Source: an uncultured bacterium (GTDB lineage Bacteria > Desulfobacterota > Desulfobaccia > Desulfobaccales > 0-14-0-80-60-11). Taken from it: DNA of 64,000 nucleotides. The notes below the pieces were generated by a model that saw only the letters and a list, made by a program, of their open reading frames with translations, ran no database searches and was not told the origin of the DNA. Location of the stretch: positions 27,747 to 91,746 of the forward strand of contig CALEAV010000038.1 in the NCBI GenBank assembly GCA_937943575.1. The letters run 5' to 3'. Below are positions 14,985-22,131 of the stretch, piece by piece. The position numbers and the translations under genes were made by a program. Every line of letters starts with the position of its first letter. The first letter of the stretch is position 1.

Positions 14985-16163
14985 ATGACCGAGCCCACCG
15001 ACTTTGAACTGCACACCCAGGAGGACTGGACCCCTTTAAGCGAGCTCACCGGCATCCAGGAGCCCCTCTTTGAGGCCACCCTGTTTCTCTTCGGCTACGA
15101 CTTTTCCAGCAATATCTACCTGCTGCAGGGTCCCGGGGGGCATGCCATCATCGACCCGGGCAATGACTACCCCGCCTATATGCAGATGGTGGAGCGGGGC
15201 ATCAAGCCCACCGAGATCAAAAAGATCGCCGTCACCCACGGCCATCACGACCACGTCATGGGGGCCATCGAGCTCTTCCGGGGCCACCGGGGCTTCGGGA
15301 CGCCGGAGCTGGAGATCATCCTCCATGAGGCGGGCCCGGTGGAATTCAAGGAGATGATGCGGAACCTGGGCTGCCGCCTCACGGAGGTGAAAGGCGGGGA
15401 GACCATCGTCCTGGCGGGCTTTGAGCTGGAGGTCATCCACACCCCGGGGCACACCATCGACGGCCTCTGTTTCTACCATGCCCCCAGCCGCACCCTGTTC
15501 AGCGGCGACACGGTGCTGCCCACCATCCTGGCGGAGCCCGATGAAAAGGCGGCGGGCGGCAGCCTGGCGCACTATTTTTACTCCTTAAGGGTGCTCCGCC
15601 AGCGGCAGATCGACCATGTCCTCCCGGGGCACGGCGGGGTGGCCCCCAACCTCGGCCGCTTTGTGGTGGATGAGACCTATGACGCCCTGATCAAGCGGGT
15701 GGTGGGCCTGGAGACCCCTTTCTTTGAGGGCGCCGCCAAGTTAGCACAGCAGGGGCTCCTGGAGGAGGCCCTCTTTTACCTGGACAAGGAATTGCGGCAG
15801 GAAAACCCCCATCCCCAGGCCCGGGAGATGAAGGGCTTTCTCCTCAATGATCTGGGCCGGGGCCAGGAAGCCCTGGAGATCTTGGACGAGCTGCTCCGTC
15901 AGGACCCCGACCATGCCCAAGCCCTCCTGGGGAAGGGGGTGGCCCTCCTGGGTCTGGGGCGGTATGCCGACAGCCTGGCCGCTCTGGAGCGGGTGGCGGC
16001 CCTGCGTCCGGATCTGAAGGAGGTCCAGGTCTATCAGGGGATGGCCCTCTACCTCTCCGGCCGGGAGGCGGAGGCCCTGGATCTCCCCGCCTTCGCCGAG
16101 GAGTTCACCCGGCGGCTCAAGGATGAGCTGTCCCGCCTGGCCCACAGCCGGCCTTCCTCCTGA
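14985..16163 (+). CDS. MBL-fold metallo-hydrolase fused to TPR repeats
   Basis: A 392-residue protein. Residues about 20-230 form a metallo-beta-lactamase fold with THGHHDHVMG (metal ligands), HTPGHTIDG, FSGDTVL and the distal His in VLPGHGG. Residues about 245-365 are tetratricopeptide-like helical pairs (LLEEALFYLDKELRQENPHPQA, GQEALEILDELLRQDPDHAQALLGKGVALLGLGRYADSLAAL). ATG 14985 gives a normal N-terminus, with AAGGAG 13 bases upstream. Such enzymes are often thioesterase- or glyoxalase-II-like hydrolases. The TPR half suggests the enzyme is docked to a protein partner. The substrate is not visible. Confidence 0.85.
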   Translation: MTEPTDFELHTQEDWTPLSELTGIQEPLFEATLFLFGYDFSSNIYLLQGPGGHAIIDPGNDYPAYMQMVERGIKPTEIKKIAVTHGHHDHVMGAIELFRGHRGFGTPELEIILHEAGPVEFKEMMRNLGCRLTEVKGGETIVLAGFELEVIHTPGHTIDGLCFYHAPSRTLFSGDTVLPTILAEPDEKAAGGSLAHYFYSLRVLRQRQIDHVLPGHGGVAPNLGRFVVDETYDALIKRVVGLETPFFEGAAKLAQQGLLEEALFYLDKELRQENPHPQAREMKGFLLNDLGRGQEALEILDELLRQDPDHAQALLGKGVALLGLGRYADSLAALERVAALRPDLKEVQVYQGMALYLSGREAEALDLPAFAEEFTRRLKDELSRLAHSRPSS

Positions 16164-16410
16164 AATTGTGCAAATCAGGGAAAGCGGGTCGGGAATGCAA
16201 CAAAGGAAAATAACCTAAAGAAGCCGGATAACGCCGTTCAGGTCTCATTTGGGTCCGATTTCGGACAACACCTGGGCCCCTGAGGCCAAAGAGGATGTGG
16301 CATTCCACATTGGCCCGGACTTTGCAAATTATTTGAAAGGAATTTTTCGTCCATCATTGGAAGAGGAGAGCAAGGCCCCACGAATTGCTGCTGCGTGGGG
16401 CTTTTTCTTT
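16164..16410 (+). ncRNA. Candidate structured RNA: several hairpins ending in an intrinsic terminator
   Basis: This 247-base stretch lacks a convincing gene but holds consecutive stem-loops on the plus strand. CAGGT (16239-16243) pairs with ACCTG (16270-16274) and encloses GTCCGA-TT-TCGGAC (16253-16266). GGCC-CCTGA-GGCC follows at 16275-16287, then ATGTGG-CATT-CCACAT at 16295-16310. A rho-independent terminator closes the element at 16372-16410. It could be a small RNA, the 3' UTR of the MBL gene, or a terminating leader of the receiver-domain gene downstream. I recognised no known riboswitch or RNA family. Confidence 0.4.
16372..16410 (+). terminator. Rho-independent terminator
   Basis: GCCCCACG (16375-16382) pairs with CGTGGGGC (16394-16401). 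Three further A/G-U pairs extend the base of the stem, and the T-rich tail TTTTTCTTT follows (16402-16410). It is the clearest intrinsic terminator in the window. Confidence 0.85.
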
Positions 16411-16460
16411 CCCCCGCCAGCACGGGCGGCATTGGGGTCTCGATTGATTCAGGGAATGAT

Positions 16461-16883
16461 GTGGTGGGACCGACAGACAAAGACATCCCCCTCTTCCTGC
16501 TGATCCTCCGGGAAGAAACCCGCCGGGCGGTGGTGGAAATTCTGGCCGAGCACTTCTATTCCCCTTTGATCATGTCGGACCCTGACGAGGTGGTCCAGGA
16601 GCTCAAAGGGCGGGAGCGGGCCACGGTCTTTATCGACTGCGAGGCCATCCTGCATTACGGGGTGGGGCTCTACTCCCGCCTCAAGGTGGCCTCCCCCGGC
16701 TGCCGCCTGGTGCTTTTTTGCCACAAGGAGCACCGGCATCGCGACCTCATCCGGGAGGCCATGGAGATCGGGGTCTACGCCTGTCTGTTGGCCCCGGTGG
16801 AGGATTGGGAAGTGCTCACCATCCTCCGCCACCTCACCGCCCCCCGACCGGGCCGCCGCCTGCCCCGCCGGAAGCACTCCTGA
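16461..16883 (+). CDS. Degenerate response-regulator receiver domain protein
   Basis: About 140 residues from GTG 16461, chosen because it lies beyond the terminator with AGGGA just upstream; the true start is uncertain. The sequence follows the alpha/beta receiver fold: FLLILREETRRAVVEILAEHF, TVFIDCEAIL with a possible phospho-acceptor Asp, CRLVLFCHKEHRHRDLIREAMEIGVYACLLAPVEDWEVL. The acidic pair after strand 1 is absent and the conserved Lys after strand 5 is replaced by Ala-Pro, so normal phosphotransfer is unlikely. It has no output domain. It may act as a protein-docking module or receive signals without phosphorylation. Confidence 0.65.
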   Translation: MVGPTDKDIPLFLLILREETRRAVVEILAEHFYSPLIMSDPDEVVQELKGRERATVFIDCEAILHYGVGLYSRLKVASPGCRLVLFCHKEHRHRDLIREAMEIGVYACLLAPVEDWEVLTILRHLTAPRPGRRLPRRKHS

Positions 16884-16900
16884 GGCCCCGCCTTCCAGCC

Positions 16901-17629
16901 TCAGCCGGACGCCTCCCCCCCCATGACCTCCTCCTGCCGCCAGGCGTGGCGCCCCCCGGGGGCGTAGCGGATGGGATCCGTGACCCCCGCGGCGGCAAAG
17001 CCCCGGAGGCGCAGCCGGCAGGAGGAGCAGCGCCCGCAGGCCAGAAGGTTCTCCCGGTAGCAGGACCAGGTGAGGTGCAGAGGCGCCCCCAGCTCCAGCC
17101 CCAGGCGGATGATGCCGGCCTTGTCCAGCTCAAGGAGGGGCGTGAGAATTTTCAGGTGGGTGTCGGGCCCGGTGCCTAACTCCATGACCCTCTCGAAGGC
17201 CTGGAAGAATTCCGGCCGGCAGTCGGGGTAGCCGGGGTTGTCCAGGATGTTGGCGCCGATGACCAGGGCGGCGGCGTGGAGCACCTCCGCCCAGGCCGTG
17301 GCCGCGGCCAGCAGCAGGGCATTGCGGAAGGGGACATAGGTGCTGGGCAGCCCCGGCCCTTCCTCGTCCGCCTCGGGCACCGGCAGGCGGGGATCGGTGA
17401 GGCTGGAGCCCCCCAGGCGCCCCAGGAAGCCCAGGTCCACCTCCAGGAGGCGGCGCACCTGAAAGTGGGCGGCCTGGGCCCGACAGGCGGCCCGCTCCCG
17501 GGTGAGGGTGCGCTGCCCGTAGTCGGCGTGAAAGAAGGCCAACTCGAAGTCCCGGGCGGCCCAGGCGGCGGCCACGCAACTGTCCAGCCCGCCGCTGGCC
17601 AGAATCACCGCAAGGGGTCGGGGGGTCAT
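16901..17629 (-). CDS. queC: 7-cyano-7-deazaguanine synthase
   Basis: A 242-residue enzyme converting 7-carboxy-7-deazaguanine to preQ0 with ATP and ammonia in the queuosine pathway. It has the PP-loop SGGLDS near residue 12, FHADYGQR, the STYVPFRN motif and the C-terminal zinc site CYRENLLACGRCSSC with four cysteines. Length and motifs are standard. Its ATG overlaps the queE stop by four bases (ATGA), so the two are translated together. The downstream stretch to 16883 is only 17 bases, so it converges with the receiver-domain gene. Confidence 0.95.
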   Translation of the reverse strand: MTPRPLAVILASGGLDSCVAAAWAARDFELAFFHADYGQRTLTRERAACRAQAAHFQVRRLLEVDLGFLGRLGGSSLTDPRLPVPEADEEGPGLPSTYVPFRNALLLAAATAWAEVLHAAALVIGANILDNPGYPDCRPEFFQAFERVMELGTGPDTHLKILTPLLELDKAGIIRLGLELGAPLHLTWSCYRENLLACGRCSSCRLRLRGFAAAGVTDPIRYAPGGRHAWRQEEVMGGEASG

Positions 17630-18267
17630 ACGCCGCGCTGCTCCGGTCCCCAGAGGTATTTGTGCAGCTGCAGATTGAGGCGCAGCGGCAGGGGGCTTGC
17701 CGTCACCCAGGCGGCCACCTCCGCCACCGCTATCTCCCCGAAGACCGGCGAGATGAGCAGGGTGGGACCGCCGATAAGGCCGTGCTCCCGGATGACCGCC
17801 TCGGCGTAGTCAAAATCCTCCCGGTTACTGATGACAAACTTCACCTCATCCTGGGGCGTGAGCTCCCGCAGATTGGGCCAATGCATGGCGTGGGCCATGC
17901 CGCTGCCCGGGCACTTCACGTCCATAATGCGCCGGACCCGGCGGTCCACCCCGCCGAGGGGCACCGAGCCGTTGGTCTCCAGGAGCACCTCCATGCCGGC
18001 GTCGCACAGCCGGGCGAGGAGGGTGATAGTCTCGGTCTGCAGGAGCGGCTCGCCGCCGGTGACCAGGACCCGGGGCAGGCCGGAGGCCCGCGCTGCCGCC
18101 ACCAGGTCGTCACCCTCCCGGCTCTCCCCGCCGTCGTAGGCATAAGGGGTGTCGCACCAGCGGCAGCGCAGGTTGCAGCCCGTCAGCCGGATGAAAAAGG
18201 CGGGCAGGCCGGCCCGGGAGGATTCCCCCAGGATGCTGGTGAAGGTCTCACAGACGACCAGGGCCAT
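17626..18267 (-). CDS. queE: 7-carboxy-7-deazaguanine synthase (radical SAM)
   Basis: A 213-residue radical SAM enzyme that rearranges 6-carboxy-tetrahydropterin to 7-carboxy-7-deazaguanine. The cluster motif CNLRCRWCDT is at about residues 31-40. It is followed by the SAM-binding VTGGEPLLQ, LETNGSVPL and DVKCPGSGM motifs typical of QueE. The order queE-queC with a 4-base overlap is a common queuosine operon. QueD and QueF are not in the window. Confidence 0.95.
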   Translation of the reverse strand: MALVVCETFTSILGESSRAGLPAFFIRLTGCNLRCRWCDTPYAYDGGESREGDDLVAAARASGLPRVLVTGGEPLLQTETITLLARLCDAGMEVLLETNGSVPLGGVDRRVRRIMDVKCPGSGMAHAMHWPNLRELTPQDEVKFVISNREDFDYAEAVIREHGLIGGPTLLISPVFGEIAVAEVAAWVTASPLPLRLNLQLHKYLWGPEQRGV

Positions 18268-18290
18268 GGCCGGAGGCTCCGGGGCGGCGG

Positions 18291-18674
18291 TCAGCTCCCC
18301 TCCTCGCCGGCCAGCACCACCTCAATGGCCCCCACCCCCCGGCCGCCGGTGAGGTGGGCCGCCTGCCCGCAGCGGGGGCAGTCCGCCAGGGGCAGGGGAT
18401 CGTGGGAGTGCCAGTGGTCCACCAGGAAGGGCTCACTGTGACCGCAGGCCGGACATTTGAGGGTGGCAGGCAGAAGGGTGAGGGCCAGGGTGGCCTCCTC
18501 CAGGGGGGTCCCCCGGGTGAGCACCTGGAAGGCCTGGCGGGCGGCGGCTTCGGAGTGAATCTCAAAGATGCCCAGGGTGAGGCCCACCTTAAGGACCGGA
18601 ACGGTGACCTTCTCAGCCGCCAGCTGCTCCTGGATGGCGTTGACAATGCCTTGCATGAGGGCGTATTCGTGCAC
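18291..18674 (-). CDS. hypA: Hydrogenase/urease nickel incorporation protein HypA
   Basis: A 127-residue metallochaperone that hands nickel to [NiFe]-hydrogenase maturation. The N-terminus MHEYALMQ carries the nickel-binding His2 and Glu3. The zinc site is formed by two knuckles, KCPACGH and DCPRCGQ. The distance between the knuckles is slightly longer than usual. It lies 23 bases upstream of queE on the same strand and may share the transcript, although the other hyp genes are not nearby. It implies a [NiFe]-hydrogenase elsewhere in the genome. Confidence 0.88.
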   Translation of the reverse strand: MHEYALMQGIVNAIQEQLAAEKVTVPVLKVGLTLGIFEIHSEAAARQAFQVLTRGTPLEEATLALTLLPATLKCPACGHSEPFLVDHWHSHDPLPLADCPRCGQAAHLTGGRGVGAIEVVLAGEEGS

Positions 18675-19197
18675 GCAGGTCTCCTACCCCCGGGGCCCGT
18701 CGATGACGAGGGACCACCGGCGGGAGATAAGCTTAAGGGATGTTTTGGGGACACCGCCCTGAAGGCAGTTGATGGGCGCCCCGGCCCCCTTCCTCCCCCG
18801 GGGGGAGGGGCGGGCCGGCGACAGCACCCTAAGCCGCCCCCATCCGGGCGACGGCCCCCCGGCCCCCGGAGGAGAGGGATTATCTCCCCGGCTTCCCGGA
18901 ACGGAAGGGGGCCTTGCCCGATTCCGGTTTTTTTTCACTATATCAGGAGGCCGCGCCGGCGCCAAGGGCGGCGGACCATGGTGACCAAAAGGGGTTGCGT
19001 CCGTCTTTTTCTCTGGTATAATTTCATCTTCGGAGCTGGCGGGGCTGTTCTTTCAGACGTTCTCATCTGCACCCTTTATAGACCCTGACATCATAACTGA
19101 TCATTCACCCACCTGACCACGGCCAGGGCGGCATGGTGCGCTTTGGGCGCAGGGGCTGGCAGGTCCTCAGGCTCTTCACATCAGCAAGGGGGTGTTG
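18675..19197. other. 523-base intergenic region between divergent hypA and a small plus-strand gene
   Basis: No gene longer than 40 codons is convincing. The half next to hypA is GC-rich. A strong promoter lies at 18995-19022 and would give a leader of about 165 bases to the gene at 19198. The leader has short inverted repeats but no motif I recognise as a riboswitch. Confidence 0.5.
18995..19022 (+). promoter_or_regulatory. Sigma-70 type promoter with consensus -10
   Basis: TTGCGT at 18995-19000 and a perfect TATAAT at 19017-19022 are separated by 16 bases. The flanking bases are A/T-rich against a GC-rich background. Confidence 0.6.
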
Positions 19198-19458
19198 ATG
19201 CTCTTTGAAAAGTGCGTCCGGGCGGAGCTGGGCCTCCGGTGCATTCCGGAGTGTGCGGGCTGGAAACGCGGCAAAGTGGAGGTGGACCAGTCCCTGGAAT
19301 GCGTCATCTGGGCGGAAAACGGCCCGCGTTCCTGGGAGATTGTGCCGGAGGGCAAAGGGCAGACGATCGAAGAGGTCATGGAAAGGGAGATCGTGGAACC
19401 CCGGGAAGTGCCGTTCCAGGAAAAACTGGTGGAAGTGGTTCACCTGCGGATGGTGTAA
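19198..19458 (+). CDS. Small hypothetical protein
   Basis: An 86-residue soluble protein from ATG 19198, preceded by AAGGGGG. It has four cysteines (EKC, RCIPEC and EC) and an acidic middle (QTIEEVMEREIVEPREVPF). There is no signal peptide or membrane segment, and the family is not recognised. It has its own strong promoter about 175 bases upstream and is followed by a long hairpin, so it looks like a single-gene transcript. Confidence 0.6.
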   Translation: MLFEKCVRAELGLRCIPECAGWKRGKVEVDQSLECVIWAENGPRSWEIVPEGKGQTIEEVMEREIVEPREVPFQEKLVEVVHLRMV

Positions 19459-19534
19459 GGGGATCCCCGGGCCGTGGACAAGAGTGGGTCTGTCAGGGAA
19501 GGGTTTGTGAGCCGGTAGTGACGTGAGTGCCGCA

Positions 19535-19563
19535 GCGGCGGCAGGAGCGGTCCCTGCCGCCGC
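19535..19563 (+). terminator. Hairpin downstream of the small gene at 19198
   Basis: An 11-base stem pairs GCGGCGGCAGG (19535-19545) with CCTGCCGCCGC (19553-19563). No T-run follows, so it is a possible rather than certain terminator. Confidence 0.4.
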
Positions 19564-19658
19564 CCTCTGAAGTCTGGTAACTGTGCATATTTTCACAAGA
19601 AATTTTGATTGCCATCCCGCCCGGCGTCCCGTAAGATAGAGATCCTATCGGAGGAGGC

Positions 19659-20207
19659 ATGAGCGAGCCCAGGCCGTCGGTGCCGGTGAAGCCGGTGGCG
19701 AGCCTCCTCACCGTGCGCCGGGAGCTGGCCCCCCGGGCCCTGGCCCTGCTGGCGGAGCATGTCGGCCCTCCGGATATGGTGAGCCCGTGGTGGCCATTTG
19801 GCCACAGCGATTACTATGTTCCGGAGATGGGCACCGGCCTGGAGCGCTGCCTGGCCTCTTTCCTCCACCTGGCGGACCCGGAATTCCTGCCCCGGTGGAA
19901 GCAGGTCAGCCTCCGCCTGGAGCAGGCCCTCAGCCTGGGGGGGCGGCGGCTGCTGAACCTGGACGTGGGCTACCTCACCGGGGAACGCCTGGTGCTGGCC
20001 ACCGGCAAGAACTTCCGCCATCGTCTCTTCCTGTCCCAGGGGATTTACGGCGAGGTGACCTTGGTGGCGACCCGGGGAGGCTTTACCGGCCTGCCCTGGA
20101 CCTACCCGGATTATGCCGGCGAGCCCCTGCTCTCCTGGCTGAACCGGGTGCGGCGCAAATATCTCTGGCAGTTGCGGCAATGGCGGCGGATGTCCTCCGG
20201 AGCATGA
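19659..20207 (+). CDS. DUF4416 family protein
   Basis: A 182-residue cytoplasmic protein matching the DUF4416 pattern: PWWPFGHSDYYVPEMGTGLERCLASFLHLADP, the NLDVGYLTGERLVLATGKNFRHRLFLSQGIYGEVTL core and the closing LPWTYPDYAGEPLLSWLNRVRRKYLWQLR. Function is unknown. ATG 19659 follows GGAGGAGGC. It overlaps yicC (ATGA at 20204-20207), so it is co-translated with the yicC-remA-gmk group, as is often seen in Desulfobacterota. Confidence 0.85.
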   Translation: MSEPRPSVPVKPVASLLTVRRELAPRALALLAEHVGPPDMVSPWWPFGHSDYYVPEMGTGLERCLASFLHLADPEFLPRWKQVSLRLEQALSLGGRRLLNLDVGYLTGERLVLATGKNFRHRLFLSQGIYGEVTLVATRGGFTGLPWTYPDYAGEPLLSWLNRVRRKYLWQLRQWRRMSSGA

Positions 20208-21076
20208 CCGGTTACGGCCGGGGCGAGGCCGAGGGGGCCACCCAGCGCTGGACGGTGGAGCTTAAGAGCCTCAACCACCGCTTCCTGGACCTGGCCCTCA
20301 ATCTCCCCCGGCATCTGTGGGGCCTGGAGGACCGCTGCCGCCAGGCGCTGAAAGCCCGCCTCACCCGGGGCCGGGTGGAGATGCAGCTCTCCTTTGAAAG
20401 CAAACCCGGGGCCGGTGGGGGTTTTAAGCTGGACCCAGGGCTGGCGGCCCAGGCGGCGGCGGTGCTCACCGAGCTCAAGGCCGCGGCCGGGCTGGATGAA
20501 CCCCTCAGGCTGGACCACCTGCTGCGCTTCGCCGACTGGCTCATCACCCGGGAACGGGAGGCCCCGGATCTGGAGGAGACCTGGGCTGTCCTCTCCCAGG
20601 CCCTGGAGCAGGCCCTGGACGCCCTGGAGGAGATGCGCCGGGCCGAGGGCGAGGCCCTGCGGGCCGACTTGAGCCGCCACCTGGAGGAGCTGGCCGCCGC
20701 CGTGGGACGGATCCAGGTTCAGGCCGCCGTCAGTCCCGAGGCCTGGCGGCAGAAGATCCGCACCCGGCTGGAAGAGCTCCGGGGCGAGGTGGGGGAAGTG
20801 GAGGAGATCCGGCTGGCCCAGGAGCTGGCCTTCCTGGCGGAACGCCGGGATGTCTCGGAAGAGCTGGCCCGGCTGGAGAGTCACGTGGGACAATTCCGGG
20901 AACTGCTCAGCGCCGGGGGGCCGCTGGGCCGGCGGTTGGAATTCCTGGTGCAGGAGATGCTGCGAGAGGTGAACACCATCGGCGCCAAGGCCTCCGACCT
21001 CAGCATCACCCAGGAGGTGCTCACCGTCAAGGGACTCCTGGAGCGCCTCCGGGAACAGATCCACAACCTCGAATAA
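20180..21076 (+). CDS. yicC: YicC/YloC-family endoribonuclease
   Basis: A 298-residue protein with the family start RSMTGYGRGEAEG, the segment VELKSLNHRFLDLALNLPRHLWGLEDRCRQALKARLTRGRVE and the C-terminal domain EMLREVNTIGAKASDLSITQEVLTVKGLLERLREQIHNLE. Members are cytoplasmic RNases or RNase adaptors. ATG 20180 keeps the conserved RS before MTGYG, but the ATG at 20204, overlapping the upstream stop, is the alternative. It sits directly before remA and gmk, the order known from Bacillus and many other bacteria. Confidence 0.92.
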   Translation: MAADVLRSMTGYGRGEAEGATQRWTVELKSLNHRFLDLALNLPRHLWGLEDRCRQALKARLTRGRVEMQLSFESKPGAGGGFKLDPGLAAQAAAVLTELKAAAGLDEPLRLDHLLRFADWLITREREAPDLEETWAVLSQALEQALDALEEMRRAEGEALRADLSRHLEELAAAVGRIQVQAAVSPEAWRQKIRTRLEELRGEVGEVEEIRLAQELAFLAERRDVSEELARLESHVGQFRELLSAGGPLGRRLEFLVQEMLREVNTIGAKASDLSITQEVLTVKGLLERLREQIHNLE

Positions 21077-21091
21077 GTGGGAGGGGGAGTC

Positions 21092-21373
21092 ATGGACGAG
21101 CGGCTGGTCAACATCGGCTTCGGCAACATGGTGGCCGTCCACCGGGTGGTGGCGGTGCTGATGCCCAATTCGGCTCCCGGCAAGCGCCTGAGGGAGGAAG
21201 CCCGGAAAAACCATCTCCTCCTGGATGCCACCCACGGCCGCAAGACCCGGGCCATCATCGTCACCGACAGCAACCATGTCATCCTGTCGGCGGTGCAGGT
21301 GGAGACCCTGTCCCAGCGCTTCAGCGGCCACTCCGGGGCCGCCCGGCCGGCCCTCCTGGTGAAAGAGGCCTGA
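21092..21373 (+). CDS. remA: RemA-like (DUF370) regulatory protein
   Basis: A 93-residue DUF370 protein ([63 protein letters not shown]). In Bacillus, RemA is a DNA-binding ring that controls matrix and osmoprotection genes. The target here is not known. ATG 21092 follows GGGAGGGGGAG. The stop is immediately followed by the GTG start of gmk. Confidence 0.9.
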   Translation: MDERLVNIGFGNMVAVHRVVAVLMPNSAPGKRLREEARKNHLLLDATHGRKTRAIIVTDSNHVILSAVQVETLSQRFSGHSGAARPALLVKEA

Positions 21374-21976
21374 GTGGACGGCAGCATCCTGGTGATCAGC
21401 GCCCCCTCCGGGGCCGGCAAAAGCACCCTCATCCAGCGCCTCCTGGCCGCCGATTCCCGGCTGAAGTTCTCCGTCTCCTACACCACCCGCCCCCCCCGCC
21501 CCGGGGAGGTCCAGGGGGTGGATTATCATTTCATCCGCCATGAGGATTTCCTGCGCCTCAAGGAGAGCGGCGGCCTGGTGGAATGGGTGGAGCAGTTCGG
21601 CCATTTCTACGGCACCGGGGTGGACTGGGTGCGGCGCACCGTCGCCGCCGGAGCCGACGCCCTCCTGGACCTGGAGCCCCGGGGGGCCCGGGCCATCAAG
21701 GATCTCTTCCCCGAGGCAGTGCTCATCTTCATCCTCCCCCCTTCCCTGGAGGAGCTGGAACGGCGGCTGCGCATCCGGGGGGGCCTCTCCCCCCGGGAAC
21801 TGGCCCAGCGCCTGGCCCAGGGGCGGGAGGAGCTGCGCCAGGCTTCCTGGTACGACTACCTGGTGGTCAACGACGACCTGGCCCAGGCCGAAGCGGCCTT
21901 AAGAGCCATCATCACCGCCGCCCGGCTGCGCAGCCGGCTTGTGTGGCCCCACCTGGCGCCCCGTTTTCAGGTATAA
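21374..21976 (+). CDS. gmk: Guanylate kinase
   Basis: A 200-residue ATP:GMP phosphotransferase of purine metabolism. The P-loop is SAPSGAGKST at about residues 9-18. The GMP-binding stretch SYTTRPPRPGEVQGVDYHF and the lid region RLRIRGGLSPRELAQRL are clear. It begins with GTG on the base after the remA stop, so translation is coupled. The rpoZ gene that often follows is absent. Confidence 0.95.
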   Translation: MDGSILVISAPSGAGKSTLIQRLLAADSRLKFSVSYTTRPPRPGEVQGVDYHFIRHEDFLRLKESGGLVEWVEQFGHFYGTGVDWVRRTVAAGADALLDLEPRGARAIKDLFPEAVLIFILPPSLEELERRLRIRGGLSPRELAQRLAQGREELRQASWYDYLVVNDDLAQAEAALRAIITAARLRSRLVWPHLAPRFQV

Positions 21977-22131
21977 TGGAGAAAGGAGGGCCGGGGACCG
22001 GCGGCCCGGTCCCGTGACCTCACCGCCGCCGCCAGAGGCGGACGGAAGGCGGCGGGAGGGGAGGTGGGCCCGTGCTCCCTGATCGTCTTTTCCCCAGACC
22101 AGTTTCCGGACTCTGAGCTGCTGGTGTTTCC

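Noticed and set aside
16164..16300. Possible GEMM (c-di-GMP) riboswitch
   Set aside because: A CCTAAAG and GCCGG stretch loosely recalls the motif, but the conserved GGGCAAACC and GGGACGCAAAGCC blocks are absent.
16249..16503. 84-codon plus-strand frame within the structured RNA region
   Set aside because: It starts with TTG without a ribosome-binding site and runs through a strong intrinsic terminator, so it is unlikely to be translated.
18978..19088. 36-codon frame starting ATGGTGACC
   Set aside because: It is short, lacks a ribosome-binding site at normal distance and overlaps the promoter at 18995-19022.
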